Below, piece after piece: positions 28,127 through 42,479 of a DNA stretch of 64,000 bases. Location: NCBI GenBank assembly GCA_033002965.1, contig JAURVB010013547.1, positions 1 to 64,000 on the forward strand. The letters are read 5' to 3'. The stretch's first letter is position 1, and each line of letters starts with the position of its first letter. A program made the translations under genes and the position numbers. The notes beneath the pieces were generated by a model, which was given only the letters and a program-made list of their open reading frames with translations, was not told the origin of the DNA and did not search any database. This stretch comes from Piper betle. Taxonomy: Eukaryota; Streptophyta; Magnoliopsida; Piperales; Piperaceae.

Positions 28127-29159
28127 ACGATCTGATCGTTGTCGTCATGGACGATTTGTTTGTACATATCATACTATTAAAATTTTTTTCTAAGTTTTAT
28201 TAAATAATTTTTTCTACAAAATCTTATTTTCTTTTAAATAATTAGACGTCGTTAGATACTTTTTTTCCAACAAAAAAATCTACGGATATTTTTTAACAAA
28301 AAAATTATTATAAATATTGGAAATATCCTCCTCTTCATTTACCTATAACATGATCAATCTGAAAACAACGCTTCAAAACAATTTAGAAGGCACAATTGTC
28401 TTTCTAGACTCATTTTTCCTTTTATTGTTTTGCATGTATTTTTATTCTCATATTGAAAATTAATAAATATATACAATTTATTAATAATTTAATAATAAAA
28501 AATAATTTAATCTTTTAAAAGTAACTAAAAATAGCTTGAATTTCATCATATCTAAGTATATTTATTTGATATTAAAATTAATTTTTTATTAATGTGTGAA
28601 TTATTTTTTAGAAATGTATATTTATTTGTTCGAGCTTTTTAATAAAAAAAGGAGCAAGTTTCTCGTATGACCTAGTGGTAATAGTAGGAGAATAAAAACA
28701 AATTATTAGAAAAAAATTTTAATTAAAATATTAAAATTATGTTTAAAAAAATATATATATATATAAAGCTCGGCCCCGGCCAAATGTGAGCATTGTTAGG
28801 GGCGGGTTGGGTTGGGCTGAGGTTAGATCTGATCCATCGTACCCTTATTTATTACTTTGTATTGAATTAATTATTAATCTTTTATTTATTTATATATCTT
28901 TATCTTAAAAATTTACTTGAGGATAAAATGAAGTGTTAATTTATATATTAAGCGGTAGAAAACAAAAATTTTGGACGAGTGATTGGATAATTTAAAATTT
29001 ATAATATTTTTACGTGATAAAATTTTTTAATTTAATTATTATGTTTTATTGTTTTCAGATAGCCATAATTACAAATGGGGGACTTTTCTTAGAGGGAGAG
29101 CAGGAGGGGGTGGCGGGAGTTCCTCCACCACACAGAAGCTAAGATACGGCCATGGCGGT
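28127..29159. other. Intergenic and promoter region of the CTPA3-like gene
   Basis: AT-rich up to about 29040, then GC-richer. An upstream in-frame ATG exists at 29049, so the transcript and the protein might start earlier than 29160. Nothing else recognised. Confidence 0.5.
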
Positions 29160-32100
29160 ATGCATCTCCTGCGGTTCCTTACCCTCTCCCCCATCCGCCG
29201 TCGCTCACTACCGACCGCCGCCGCACCCGTGCCCATCCCCTCTTCCCTCACACTCACACCTCGCCCCTCGAAATGGCTCCACTCCCTCTTCCTTCACGCC
29301 ATCGCCTCCACCCTCTCCCTCACTCTCTCCTCCTCTCCTCCGACCGTGGCTGCCGCCTCCCCTCCTCCCCCAGCCTCCTGCCAAGAACAGGTACTTCCAA
29401 TGGAAGCTCCTTCTGGGCCAGTCACAAATCACGAAATCGTCGAAGAAGCTTGGCAAGTGGTTGAAGATAGCTTCTTTGATGCTCGCCGTGGTCACTGGTC
29501 TCCCGATAAATGGCAGGTGAGCTGAGCTCCTTCTTACGCTTTCCGAAAATCCCATTTGTTGTTACTGTTCACTATGCTTTTCTTCTCGCTTTTGGGGAAT
29601 GAAATTTGTTGTCATGTTACAAAAGGAAATGAGAGAAATTGTGCTGGATAGGAACATCAAAACGAGGTCCAAGGCTCATGATTTGATCCGAAGAATGCTT
29701 GCTACCTTGGATGACCACTATACAAGGTTTCTTACTCCCTCTGAGGTACTAATTCTTGGTTTAAGTGATAAGATTTGGATATAAACACTTGCATATGAAC
29801 ATCACGATTGTGTGTAATTTTTTATTTTATTTATTTTTTTGTGGAGGGTAGTTTGCAAAGATGGCGAAGTATGATGTGACCGGCATTGGGATCAATCTCA
29901 GGGAACTGCCCAGTGAAGATGGTACGGTGAAAGTGAAAGTTTTGGGTATTGTCTTGGATGGTCCAGCCCACACTGCTGGTGTGCGGCAGGTAATGGAGCT
30001 GTTGTCTAATTGTTGAGGATTTTGACATCATGCTCAGCTTTGCTCTGGAATGGAAGATGCCTATACTTATGCAATTCAGTTCAAATATCTTTCTTTTTTT
30101 TAAAAAAAATGCCATAATTTAGGATGAATAACATCTGGTTTCTGATAGGTTGTGTTGTCAATTTGAATGCAAAGGCCATAAGTTGGTCTTAAAAATTTTA
30201 ATCTCAACTCTTTTGTATATAGATAGAGCTCAATTAAAATTGAAGAAAAATTAAGAAATCATTCATTTCAAAAATTAAATAAATTTACATAAGCTAGTTC
30301 ACGTATGTATCATTGAGGATGTAAATGAACTCTACTCGAGAAAGTCATGGTTTCCCATCTGAGATCTCAGGACTCTCTCTATTGGTCTGGGTATGGAATT
30401 GTGCAGAGACTAATCAAGGTCTGGAAAGACAGCAGGGGCACTGGATGACCCTGTGATCCTAGATGAAAAAACGCCAAATCTTATGATGGCAATTCCATTG
30501 TTCTTAGGCCTTGAGTGAGGCTATTACATCTTAATAATGAAGGCAAGATCTTGATAACGGTTTCAGTTTGACGATTCAAACTAGGTGATTGCTTCCTATT
30601 TCTAATCTCCTAACGAAAAATAAGTTTATATGGTATTTTCCTTTAACTTTGATTGTTAAGGGAGATGAGGTCTTAGCTGTCAATGGAGAGGATGTAAGAG
30701 GAAAATCTGCTTTTGAAGTATCATCCTTGCTACAAGGCCCCAAGGAAACATATGTAACACTTGAGGTTGTTCCTATCTTGAATCATTTTAATAGTTTGCA
30801 TATTTATTTAGAATTTCTGTTTGATTGACTTCTACTCGTTGAAATTTAATGTAGGTTAAACATGGGAATTGTGGACCAGTTCAATCCTATAAAGTTCAGA
30901 GACAAGTAATGGTGCGAACTCCAGTTCATTATAGATTGGAGCAGTTAGAGGATGGAACAAGTTCAGTTGGCTATGTAAGGCTAAAGGAGTTCAACGCATT
31001 GGCCAGAAAAGATTTGCTTACAGGTACATCTTATTTGTATAGTTTTTTTGTGTGGATGAAAACTTAATGAACCATCATATTTGAAATTTTGTTTTCTCTC
31101 CCACTGAATATTAAGTCGGAATCTTGTCTGCATAGTAAGTGCTAAATCCAGATTCTACATGTAACTTAAATTTGTCCTTGTCGATAAAATGACATGATGC
31201 CATTTATATATAGGAAAAAGGTGGCCATTTAACTTATGTTCGTTTCAGCAATGAAGCGACTTCAAGCTTCTGGTGCTTCCTATTTCATTTTGGATCTTAG
31301 AGATAATCTCGGTGGACTGGTGCAGGTCTTGTTCTTTTTCTCTCACAGTTAATTTTGTTGGCTTTTCTCAGTTCTGTTTAAATATAATTTATTAATGGAT
31401 CACTTGTGGGAAACCAAACATGAAAGATGTTTTAAATGCCATGTTTTAGGATGGTTCATCACCTGGAATCCATGGAAATGAAAAGAGTACCTTAAAATTT
31501 TGGGTCTAATTACTTTTGGAGCTATCTTCCTTGTACCCCCTCTGTTTAATTTTTTCATGTCCTGACTTTTTGGATTTGTTGGAATTGTCACAAAGCTTAA
31601 TAAGTAGATTTCACATCTTCAATTTCTAATTGGCATGAAATCGGAAGCCCCTATTTTGTTGATGCTCCTTCCAACCGCTCTATTATTTTATTGATGGGTA
31701 ACATGGGTTGGTATCGTTTGAAGTTGCTCGGGTCTAAGCATAAAAAAACTTTCTTGCATCATTTCCCTGAATCGACGTGGTTTTTAATGTGATTAAGTTA
31801 TTCCAGGCTGGTATTGAGGTTGCTAAGCTCTTTTAGAAGAAGGAGAGATGGTAAGTCATCTTCTTTTTCTATTTTTCTATGGCTTAGGATGGGATGCACG
31901 AGCATTGGCAAAGTTAAAATTTCAGATACTGAACTTAAATATATTCCTTCAATGTTTTAGACTAATTAGGGGTATTGTAAAGTTTTATTAACACCCCCAA
32001 ATTAACTTACTTTTTTCTACAGGTAACACATACAGTTGGGAGAGATCCTCAGTACCAAAATACCATTGTTTCTGACTCTGTGCCACTTGTCAAGAGCCCT

Positions 32101-33105
32101 GTTGCTGTACGTTTTTTGAAATTATTTTTTTTTAAATTTTCTGATTACAAGTTAATGTCTTTCGTATTGATTTGGATCAGTGTGTGTTCATACATCATAT
32201 CATTCATATATATATACATACATCCATTCGTTTGAAAAATGCAAATATGTATGGATCTTAACACGGGCATACATTCTTCTCCTTAAAAGTGAATTGTCGA
32301 GTGTATTTTGAGATTTATTTGGTGAAATTTCATGAGCTAGCAAGCTGCTATGATTTTCAAATATCATATTAGCCTGGAGCTTACCTAGCGGAAATCGAAT
32401 AACACTTTGCCTGAGGTCTCATTATTCCTGAAATTTTTTGTCACATTCAAGTGACATTATTAATTCCGTGGTCCATTTTTTTCATCTTACTAATATTTTC
32501 TGTTGTCCTTGGAGCTAGAGAACAAGCAATATTTTTTTTTACTGTGTTAATTGCCTGATTCCATATCAAGGAAACATTTTCGAAACTGCAGGTTCTTGTG
32601 AATAAGAGGACTGCCAGTGCGAGTGAGATTGTAAGTAGCCCATCAACATTTATTTGCTGTGAATCTTGTTTCTCACAAGATTTTAATTCCTTTAAAATGC
32701 TTTTATCCAGGTCGCTACTGCTCTTCATGACAACTGTAGAGCTGTTCTTGTTGGTGAACGAACATTTGGAAAGGTCAGATATCACATTTCTTGTTGAGAA
32801 GTTATTTTCATTGTTAGGATATTGAATGCTTTATAAATTTCTGACTGCAGGGATTGATCCAATCTGTCTTTGAGCTTCGTGATGGGTCTGGTATTGTTGT
32901 CACTGTGGGAAAATATGTTACACCAAATCACCTGGACATCAATGGCAATGGAGTGGATCCAGATTTTGCACGTTTACCAGGTTAGGTTTCTTGTATGTTA
33001 CACGAATACAATACTTGTGATCGTTTGATAAATGAAGTCTATTTTGCAGCTTGGGCTGAAATAACAGACCATCTCTTGCAATGCCATAAGCAGAGATATG
33101 GATAA
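29160..33105 (+). CDS. CTPA3: Chloroplast C-terminal processing peptidase, S41 family (CTPA3-like)
   Basis: Twelve exons: 29160-29516, 29626-29745, 29852-29989, 30661-30765, 30855-31023, 31249-31325, 31807-31850, 32023-32106, 32592-32630, 32711-32773, 32851-32980 and 33050-33105, all with GT-AG borders. The product is about 460 residues. A serine- and proline-rich N-terminus looks like a chloroplast and thylakoid-lumen targeting sequence. A PDZ domain spans about residues 160-240 (YDVTGIGINLRE, GDEVLAVNGEDV). The protease domain follows (LRDNLGGLVQ, then TASASEI with catalytic Ser about 374, and VGERTFGKG with Lys about 399). CtpA enzymes trim the D1 protein of photosystem II; the At3g57680-type paralogue this resembles has a less clear substrate. 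The start at 29160 puts the correct frame after a stop-free GC-rich leader; 29049 is possible. Exon 7 is one base short (CTCTTTTAG, about 31828-31836), which shifts frame and creates TAG. Confidence 0.88.
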
Positions 33106-35154
33106 TTATCCTCAAATTAATGTTATGATTGAGGAGTAAAGCTTTCCTGGAGGAAATCCTTTTATTTGAAGACCTACCCAAATGTGCTAGAAGCAAACAA
33201 GAACCTTAAAATGCCTTAATGGTCGTTTAGGCAATTGCTTTTGATCTCCTGGCAAATATTGAAAACTGTCGAAACAGCCTAAAAGGTTGCAAAGGTTGGC
33301 GTCAAAGACTAAAAGAAGATGAAACATTTGAATGAAGATTGAGACTGATTTTTTAGTTGATTATATGACTTCAAATGATTGTAATCATGCTTCTGATTGA
33401 TCAGAGTGAATGCCATCCATACAACTGAGGTGATTTCTTTTCTTGGGTGTTTCGGTAACATAGTTTTTATTGAAATCAAATTATTTGTAATTTATTAGTT
33501 GATTTGGGTACTTTTCTTTGATCATGTTTCTGGTCTGCTACTTCTTTTTTTTAAAAAATCTGTTACTTCCAAGAAATTTTGAATGCTTCCAAGGAACAAT
33601 GCAAAGATGCATAATTGGTACTTATGCTGGACTGAATACCATACGGATTTGTCATCTCAAGTCTCAACGTACCAACATTGGTGCCGTTGGTTTATGACTT
33701 GTGAGGTATAAACTCTTTAAAAACACATCTACAGTGTTTGATGCAATCATGGGTCCGAGCGAACCACGACCGCTTGGCCATGTGCTCCGATCAAATATCG
33801 GCAAAGCCGCAAGTATTTCCGTCAAGAGGATGGAATCAAACATTGATCACTTCACATCGTCCTTGAAGAGAAAATTCACTAGGCACTTAAACATCCCAAG
33901 CCGGGATGCAAGCATTTTATGTTAGACTTGGTTCAGGTTGGACTCCTACTTGGTAATTTTATATTCGAGAAAATACTCGGCTTAAAATAAGTGGCTTATT
34001 GAACAAATATTGAATTAAGAAATGTTCGGCTAGGCTTGACTCAAAACTCGAGTTCAATGTGTTTGAATTCTCAGCTCGACTCGGCTTGTATAATATTGTT
34101 TATATCAAGTTTTTAATGAGTAAATTACTTTTATATCCTCATCAATTACTTACAAAAAAATATTAGTAGTACTTAATATGTTGTTAAAATATTAACCATT
34201 TAATTTATTTAATAGTAGCAATACCTAATGCTTACTCTAAATTATTATTTCTCTAAAGAAAAATATATCAAATATAACTTTATCATTTTATTGTAACTAA
34301 ATTACGAATATATACAGATCATATTCATAATAACTAATTAATTATTTAATTAATTAGTAATAATTGAAACATACAATAGTTATAAATTACTTATAAATAG
34401 ATACTTAGAACTATTAATTAGTTATTATTAACTGTTAGGTACTTGTTACTTGAATAAGTAAATATTAGATATAATCAAGCCAAACTTTTTTATTTACCTC
34501 ACTTGCCTAGAATCATATCATGATCAACCACAAACTAAACTTGAACAAGTAAATGTTCAACTCGAACTGGGCTCAAAATATATTACTTAAAAATAAACAA
34601 AACCTGAGCAAGCGCATTTAATAACAAATTAAACATGAACAAATTGACGGTTGACTCAACTCGACTCCATTACAACCCTAGAATTTACTACCCATCCCTA
34701 GTCACCTTTCACCCTTGTAAATGCATCCATGCAATCCTCAACATCACATCCGAGTAGATTCTCCACTTTATCTTTACAGTCGGTTCATGTTCTGGATCAC
34801 ATATTTGAACACACCATCAAATGTTACCCAGGCATGCTCTTGTTACTCATTGTTTACAATTGAAAGGAAGGATTAATAAGCTCAAGAATAGCAGGGTTTC
34901 TAGGAGAAAACAGGAAATAAATATATTAGAAGTACAGCTAATGTAGATTAGGTTTTGCGTTCCTATGTCAACACCTCTATAACTTAGGATAAGACATTAG
35001 GGCACAGGGCAGGATCAGGGGGTATCTCTTTAGTATGTACAGTTGATCAGATCCGAAAAAACATATCAAAGTCCTTTGATCGAACCGTAGCATACATAAC
35101 AGGCCACACTCGTACAACACTACCCTGAAAAACCAAATGAAACAGAAATGTAAA
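33106..35154. other. Space between two convergent genes, with a possible hAT-type relic
   Basis: Holds the 3' ends of the CTPA3-like gene (plus) and the GIP1-like gene (minus). The part from about 33930 to 34681 has repeated CTCGACT and ACTCGA phrases near both edges and ends in ACTCCATTACAACCCTAG, which resembles the terminal repeat of non-autonomous hAT elements (complement CTAGGGTTGTAATGG). I could not find a matching left end or a target duplication, so this is a weak call. Confidence 0.4.
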
Positions 35155-36352
35155 TTAGTAGCTGTGCTGCCAGATCTGGTGAGACTGCTGCGACGTCGGG
35201 CCTTGGGAAGTGCCGACGGTTCCATCACTTGGAGGCTGATGCTCCTGCGTAACAACACCCGGCTGTGAATGGTAGAAGTTTGGGTAACCTAGATTTCCAT
35301 AAGGTGATGGCTGTTGCCCTTGTCGAAAACCAGTGGGCTGATTCTGATTCTGGAAACTGTAGTATGTGCTTGGTGGAAAAGTTGGCATTGTTCTTGAATC
35401 AGGGCCATGAATCCAAGTGTTTGATCCCTCATTCTGCAAGAACGAAATAAAAAACGTGTTAGCTTATCTTCAGATTGCCAAAACAATGCCCCAGAGTAAT
35501 AATTGATCACCTGCTGCAGAGACACGTAGTGATTTCCTTCCTTAAATTGAGAGCTCAGCATATCATCATAGCCAAGGGTAGTAGTACTCACAGTGTTAGA
35601 AGTATTCAGATTGTTAAAGTTGCTCACACTTGTTGCATTTCCAAAACTTCCTCCATAACCAGAAGCAATAGAACCAGTTTGAGGCAAGTTATTTCCAGAA
35701 ATACTACTTTTAAACTGTGGGACAGGGTACTTTAACCCTGCAGCACTAGCAACTGCAGCCGGAGACTGATGAAATGCACTACTCCCAGCAGCATATGGTA
35801 GATATGGATAGCTTTGAGGCAGGAATGGGTAGCTAATCATGTTAGTGAAGTGGCTCAGTGGAAGGTTTGGAGGAGAATAAGGATGAACAGGTATATGCTG
35901 GGGAACAATTGAGCCTTGGGCAATATTTGAGTTTGGCAAAGTTTGTGCAGTCAACTGATGCAACGGTAAAACATTGGCCTTAGCACCCTGAGAAGGTCAC
36001 ATTGAAAACTTTACAAATAATCCACATAAAATTATGGTTTTGCTCTAGTGCTTTATAAAAACCAAAAAGAACAACTGCTCATCACCAGCAATAATAAAAT
36101 ACACACCTCCGGAATGGACAATGTAGAACCAGTTATTGGAGGAACCTTGGTTATTGCAAACGGTGAATATGGTACGTCCAGCTCTCTACCAGGATGGACA
36201 GCTGATGCCAGTAATGCATTGGGGAGAGAAATGGGGTACGGTTGCTGTAACATAAGGTCAAAATATCGTATTATTCATTGAGAAACAGCATTGATTAATC
36301 CAAACCAGACATGTAAGAGCTTTCCATTCAAAAAACCCACACAATAATGAAA

Positions 36353-36383
<31 letters not shown>

Positions 36384-39300
36384 TTATTAAATTTCACTTC
36401 AAGTTCTTCGGACTTTTTAACAAATGTTGAGGACTATTGAGAAGAAATGCCATAATCTAATGGGAAATATTGAATAGATCTAAGAAATTAGGCACTTTCC
36501 TTTAAATTTATTTCAAGCCCGTTCCTTTCATCTAGTTAGAGGTACACACTGCTTTTCCTAGATAGAATGCAAGTAAAACTAAATAATTATGATAATCATG
36601 GTTGCCAACATATTGCGAATGACCCTCCTCATATAAACTCATACTTGCTTCTTTGTGTGGCTTAATTCCTTATTGTATTGAGATATTAATAATATAAGTA
36701 ATCTACTCTAAAGTAGTATTTTCCTTGCTCAGGTTCCACATAAGTGGTGGAAAATATTTTTCAAATGTCTGACAATTACGTCTAGGACAGACCACAACCA
36801 TACCTACCTACTCCACTTTGACCCCTTCTCTCCAAGAACCTCAACCACCAAGTCCACTTGGCATTGTTGTACATCTTTTTACCATTCAAGTTGTCGTTCT
36901 TTGTTGGACAACCATCCGAGAAGCCAAGTTTGAATTTTACCGTTTTTCAATCAGATCAAAAGTTACTTGACCAGCTCTTTTTGACAGGCTACAGCCATTT
37001 GCACCACTACAATTGCCCTTTTTGCACCAATTCTGCAAACCAATCCTCACCATATGTAGTCATTTTAAGATCAGATTGCTCAGCTGTGCAAGGAGCCTTT
37101 AAGCATCTGATAGCAGTTATTTATTGCAGAATCCTCATCATTGACATCATGTTAAGCCACTCATGTCTCTGCTACCACCACACATACACCAGTGACATCA
37201 GCCACCAGTGTTTCCTCTCCTCCAATACCATATACACCTGATCAAATTAGAAAACAAAAAAACATTTCTTCCACCTTCACTCACCATACTAAAACAGGAC
37301 CAACACCATGGAAAATTTTTTTCGTACCATCATGCTGGCTTTCAATCAGTATTTAACTGGTTTCTCTATTATCTCTTATATCAGGTTACTATCAAGGGCT
37401 TCCTGTTTTCTATTAAACTTGATCAGCAACAAAGGAGAAGCTCAACTAGAATCAGGAAATAGAGGGATAAAGAATTTTTTTGAAAAAAAATCCAAGTTTG
37501 CCCCAAATTTTGAGAAAATACTGAAGACCTATGACATTAGAAGATTCCCTTGTATTTACTTACAGCAGATACCTATTTCTATCCTAGTCATGGAGCCAAA
37601 TATACATTAGGATTTCTTTTAAATAGAATTTACTTTAGATATGTATATCTAAGGTATTGCATTTCAATTATGTATATTTAGATGAGAATTGTACTTGAAC
37701 TTTCCTCCTCTTTGAGGGGTTTGCAAATTATTAATCAAGAGAAGGGATATTCGCTTAATAATTTTTTCAATTCAAGCTTTGCTTCCATCAGTAAGAACAA
37801 TACTCTTAAGTGCAACTTCTTTTTATCAATGCATATTGCCCAATACATCACATTAACTATTCAAGTTAACAAGTTCATATTTACTTTTAAGTTCACAATC
37901 TTCGACACAAAAATAAGCTTCTAGAACACAGGTATGTCGCATCCATAAAAGAAAAAGAGAGGAGGGCTATGTAGTAAACAACTATATTACCAGTACGCTC
38001 GATAAATGAGCCAAATTATGCATATGAGGATTTGTTTGCACAGCAGAGGCTCCAGGGGCACTAGGCTGAACTGCATCTTCAAATCCGTAACTTGAAGCTG
38101 TAGGAAAATTGTAAGGCTGGCCTTGAAGAGCTTCAGCCGGAGAACCATCGGCTACAATCTCAGGCTGTGAAGATGAAGGAACATCCACATTCTCATTGGA
38201 CACAGGTGTTGTAAAATTATCACTCCCATAATACTCACTCTTTCTGATCAAGAACAACAAAGATCAGCCCTATCAAAAGATTAATAACAACTATTGTGGC
38301 CACTCCTGATAAACTATGGCATAAAAACAGTACCTGACATCCGAGTGTTCAATATGGGATGCATTGACAGCTAGAACAGAATCAACGTAGTCATGTTTTA
38401 GATTTTTGTTTGCAGAAGGCCCAGAAAATGAAGCAGCACTCATACCGGATCCAAAACTGCCAAAGCTAAGATGAGCACAATCTGCAGAAGAATCTTGGAA
38501 GTGATTGGGCATCACTACAGCTGGATTATCCTCTGCATGTGGTGGGGCTGAAGGCTGCCCAAGCTCTTCGTTTTGTAAACTTAGTTCCTGCAAGTCTGCG
38601 GCTGCTACTGACACTGCCACACTGACATCTTCAACTTGAGAAGATTCCGGATACTCAGAGGCATGTAGATGGGAATTCCCTCCAATTGCTGTGGACCACC
38701 AGGGTATCATAGTTTAATCACTTGAACATATAGTTTCTAAATTGAAATACACACAACACACGTGCTTTTAGTTCCTAGAAAATAAATTACCTTCTGAATG
38801 CTCAAAACTTTTCTCCAAATAGTCATGGCCCTTATCATAAGAGTTATCGTCAAAATCATTTAAATTATCTTCTTCTGATTGGTTTTCCAAATTGAATGGC
38901 ACTGGATGCTTTGCAGCCTTATCCTCATCTGGAATTAGCATCTCATCTGATCCAGAAGTGAGACGAATACTGGCCTTTTCATGCAGTGAAATCAAAGAAC
39001 CATGATCTACCGCAGCTGAAGCTTTTGAACTGCCAAGTTCATCAGAAATAGAAGCTTGTGGCACTGCCTGGTTATGGTGAGATTTGGCAGGAAGAGATGG
39101 AAAAGCAGGAGGTTGCATCACATTTTGATGCATTGGGTTTGAATTTGGTAAGGTTGGAGGTCTGCTCTGAGGCCTACCTCTTTTCACGATGTCAGCCATT
39201 GATAGTTGACCAGGGGGCAGCCCTGCCCAAGTAGATTGATACCCTGACAGCAGAGAAGGAGTTGATATGGATGAATTTATACCAGCCAGCACTCCACTCC

Positions 39301-41562
39301 CATCGGTGGGAGTAACATCCCTGCAGGATTGTCAAAGATACCATTGTCAATGCCATAAACCATAAATGTACAATTTCTCCATCTCACACAAAGTCATGTA
39401 AGCAGCATCTAACGGTAAGCAGTTGAGATTCTAACTAAGCACTCTACTCTGGAAAACAATAAAACATAGTCTTAACTCGAATAACTGATGATTTATCTTT
39501 CTCCATGTTAGATTGAATCTAATTACGACTTCTTAATGTATTTTCATATATGCTGTTCTTACTTATTGATAATAAACACTATTATCAAGAGTTTCCTTGG
39601 GTCTGCTATTCGACTAATTGATGTTGGAATTTGTTCATGATTACACTCATTCAGATTGGGCTGGTTTATTGTCTTACTTAAGTTCTACCCATGGTTACTG
39701 AAACTTTCTATGTGATAATCTCATTGACCAGAAGAGTAAGAAAAGATTGGTAATTACACATTCTAGTACAGTGGACAAATATTGCGTTACCAATGTCTCA
39801 ATGGAAATGATTCGGATTAAAAATTTACACCCTGATATCCATGAAAGTTCATTTTGATAGCCACGCTGATGTAAATACTTCTAATAATGTTGTGTTCTAT
39901 GAATAACTAAAGCCTATTAAATTACACCGACATTCTTTTAGAAAGAAGGTTCAGACCAAAGCCAAAATCCTTGCTCATTTGCATAATCGTGAAAAGATAC
40001 AGATATCTTCACTAACACTCAGTCAAAAGTGTCATATCAGCAATTATCTTCCAAGCTGTGTTAATGTGACATCTATGAACAGCTTAAGCACTCAAGGGGT
40101 AATGAGTTTACTTAAATTAGGTAGTATCTCTCTTTATTTGCATTGAGTCTAGTTAAGACTTCTTCAAGTATTTACGTTCTTCCCTTCCTACTTATTGATG
40201 ATTAATAAAAACTTTACACCAAGGATTTATTCGCAACCTTAAACATCTAGTTAATACTAAACATTTATTTAAACAGAAGTTGGACTCTTCGAAAATAACT
40301 AATGATATCACAACATTTTGAGCACTTCAATTGTCAATGTTCCCATACCTATTAGGTATAGAACTTGTCAAAGTTGATGGAACAGTGCCTCCAATTTCTT
40401 TCTTGATTGTAGGTTTAGCTCGTCCAACATCTGGCAAAACGATAACATGATATAAAAGCAACGATTGAGAAGCAAAATTACCAATGATTAAAAAACAGAT
40501 TGAGAAATTTTAATAGGAAAAATTCTCAAACCACTGTTAGAACTGATTTGATTGGAGGCACTACGCCCAACACTGCGATCAGCCACATTCTTGAATCCAC
40601 GGCTTGAAAAGCTATTAGAACCTCGGGACTTTGTATCAGAGCTATCTTTATTCTGAAACCATTTACAAGCATATGAACTTTAAAAAATAAAATAACTGAC
40701 AATCACTATCTATAGTACACTGAAATCCAAGATAAAAAAATACAATCTTCTCAGAAAATTCACCTCCTTCTTCTTTTCCTTTTTGCTTTTCACCTCGTGA
40801 AAGGTGTCTGCACAATTGGGAAAAACATCAGGTAACAGATAAAGCACATTGAGAGCAAGTAGATAAACCTATTAAAAGTTGAATGTTTTGAACATACAAG
40901 ATGCAGTATTTCAGTTACAGAAGTATTACAAACGCAAGTAAAACAGTCTGTGACCAAAAGACTATATGGAGAGAAAATCAAACAAATGAAATTGGTTCAT
41001 GATGAAGTACACCTATTAAGCTATGTACAACTAACTACAAGGGGTTTACTTGAAATATTGAGCTTGAAAGGACTAAATTAGATGGTGATAAGCCAATCTT
41101 CCTTAGAATATTTCTCAAGCTAGTCCTAACTTCCGGGATGAATCAAGAGGTGCCTATATACACAAAAGCATAGAAGAATCTACTCGCAACCAATCTACGA
41201 AGTAGTGATTCAAGCTCAGTGCGTAAAAAACAAACAGAAACAACACATACCAACACAAATCCCCCTTCAATACCAAAAAAAAAAACAGCAGCAGTCCAAG
41301 AGCACACAACACACAACCACTTAACATAAAATCAATACCAAAAAATCAAAACAAACAAAGAACAAATCAAAAGCAGCAAACCAACTGCAAGAACCTTGGG
41401 CGAGCAGCCTGCTGACGGTCTCATTAGGATCCATATTACACTCCTTGAGCATGGCGTAGATCTCATGCTCCGGGCAGTTCACAATCTCCTTCAAGCTCAT
41501 CACGACCTTCCTCGCCGCCGCCGGCACCGCCGGCGCCCCTTCCCCGCCCCGCCGCTACTCAT
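35155..41562 (-). CDS. GBF-interacting protein 1-like (GIP1/DUF1296 family)
   Basis: Ten exons on the minus strand: 41395-41562, 40764-40807, 40532-40652, 40349-40430, 38791-39320, 38334-38688, 37991-38243, 36107-36244, 35511-35987 and 35155-35433; the product is about 815 residues. Exon 1 carries the UBA-like helical domain (KVVMSLKEIVNCPEHEIYAM, LKECNMDPNETVSRLLAQ) and exon 2 continues with DTFHEVKSKKEKKKE. The rest is low-complexity and rich in Ser, Pro, Gln and Asn, with blocks such as LSMADIVKRGRPQSRPP and ADLQELSLQNEELGQPSAPP, and it ends IWQHSY, typical of the family. In Arabidopsis GIP1 binds G-box bZIP factors and enhances their DNA binding; a nuclear role is inferred here. Phases agree at all junctions except in exon 1: the only upstream ATG (41562) is out of frame by one base with the domain, and the domain frame meets TAG upstream. 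One missing base in the G-run near 41536-41539 would join them. Confidence 0.88.
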
Positions 41563-42479
41563 CTCCTCGCCCCCTCCACCCCCTCCCCCGCCCCTTCACC
41601 ACAACGAAGACGACGAAAGACGCAACCTTTCTTCCCTCCGACCACGACGAGGCAGGTGGGTCGATCGCGGAGCAAGGCAGAGATGGATCCTATTAGATTT
41701 GTACAAGCCTAAAAAGAAACCCTCTGTTTTTCTCTCCTTTCCCACTTTTTTTACAGTTTCCTTGTTTTATAGCCTCTTTAAGACAAGACCCCTTAGATTT
41801 GTATCTTTTGTTACTCTCATGTATGTACATATTAAGTTCAAGCTCCTTTTTATTGTTATTAATTTTTTTTACCACATTGTTGTTCATTTCATGAGTACAA
41901 CATTGGTGGTAGAGTTCACCAGACTTGTAAAAGAACTCTGCACCTAGAATTAGGAGTTGAGGAGGGGGAGGAAGTGAGGAACAGTTGATTTGTTGTTCAG
42001 ATGGATGGGGAAACTGTCCAGTTTGGTGTCGGTATATGGTGGTTGGGAGCATTTAGGTAAGTTTTCAGTCCGATCGTTTTCCGACTCCAGTGATCTAGTC
42101 TTGGTTGGGAAGTGGCGGAGAGGCGCCGAGCTTCTTCCCCCCCAAAAAAATATTAAAAAAAGGAAGTAAATAGCTTCATGGCAATTGGAATCCTGCCACG
42201 TGGCTTTTACTGGCAATACTCTAATTGAGATTTGACTAATAGCATTTTTTAATGATTATTTGTTGTTTAAATTTTTTTACCATAATTAAGTTATTAATCG
42301 AGTTTATAAAATCTTGTCGTAACCGGAAAAAAATTGTACTAACTTCTTCTAAGTTAAATAGTTAATATATGACAAAATTTTTACTATATTATATATAATG
42401 TTATTTAAAATATTTTCTCCTTCATAAAATATAAAATATTACTGCCATATAAATTATAGTAAATTAACGTTACAAAATA

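Noticed and set aside
29152..29520. Alternative ATG at 29152 with a 122-codon frame
   Set aside because: It is out of frame with the conserved CtpA sequence (HEIVEEAWQVVEDSFFD); its proline-rich product is the wrong frame of the same GC-rich exon.
31807..31850. Alternative splice acceptor (CTCTTTTAG) as a natural explanation for the CTPA3 exon 7 break
   Set aside because: Using it leaves the exon out of phase with exon 8 and removes a conserved AGIEVAKLF block.
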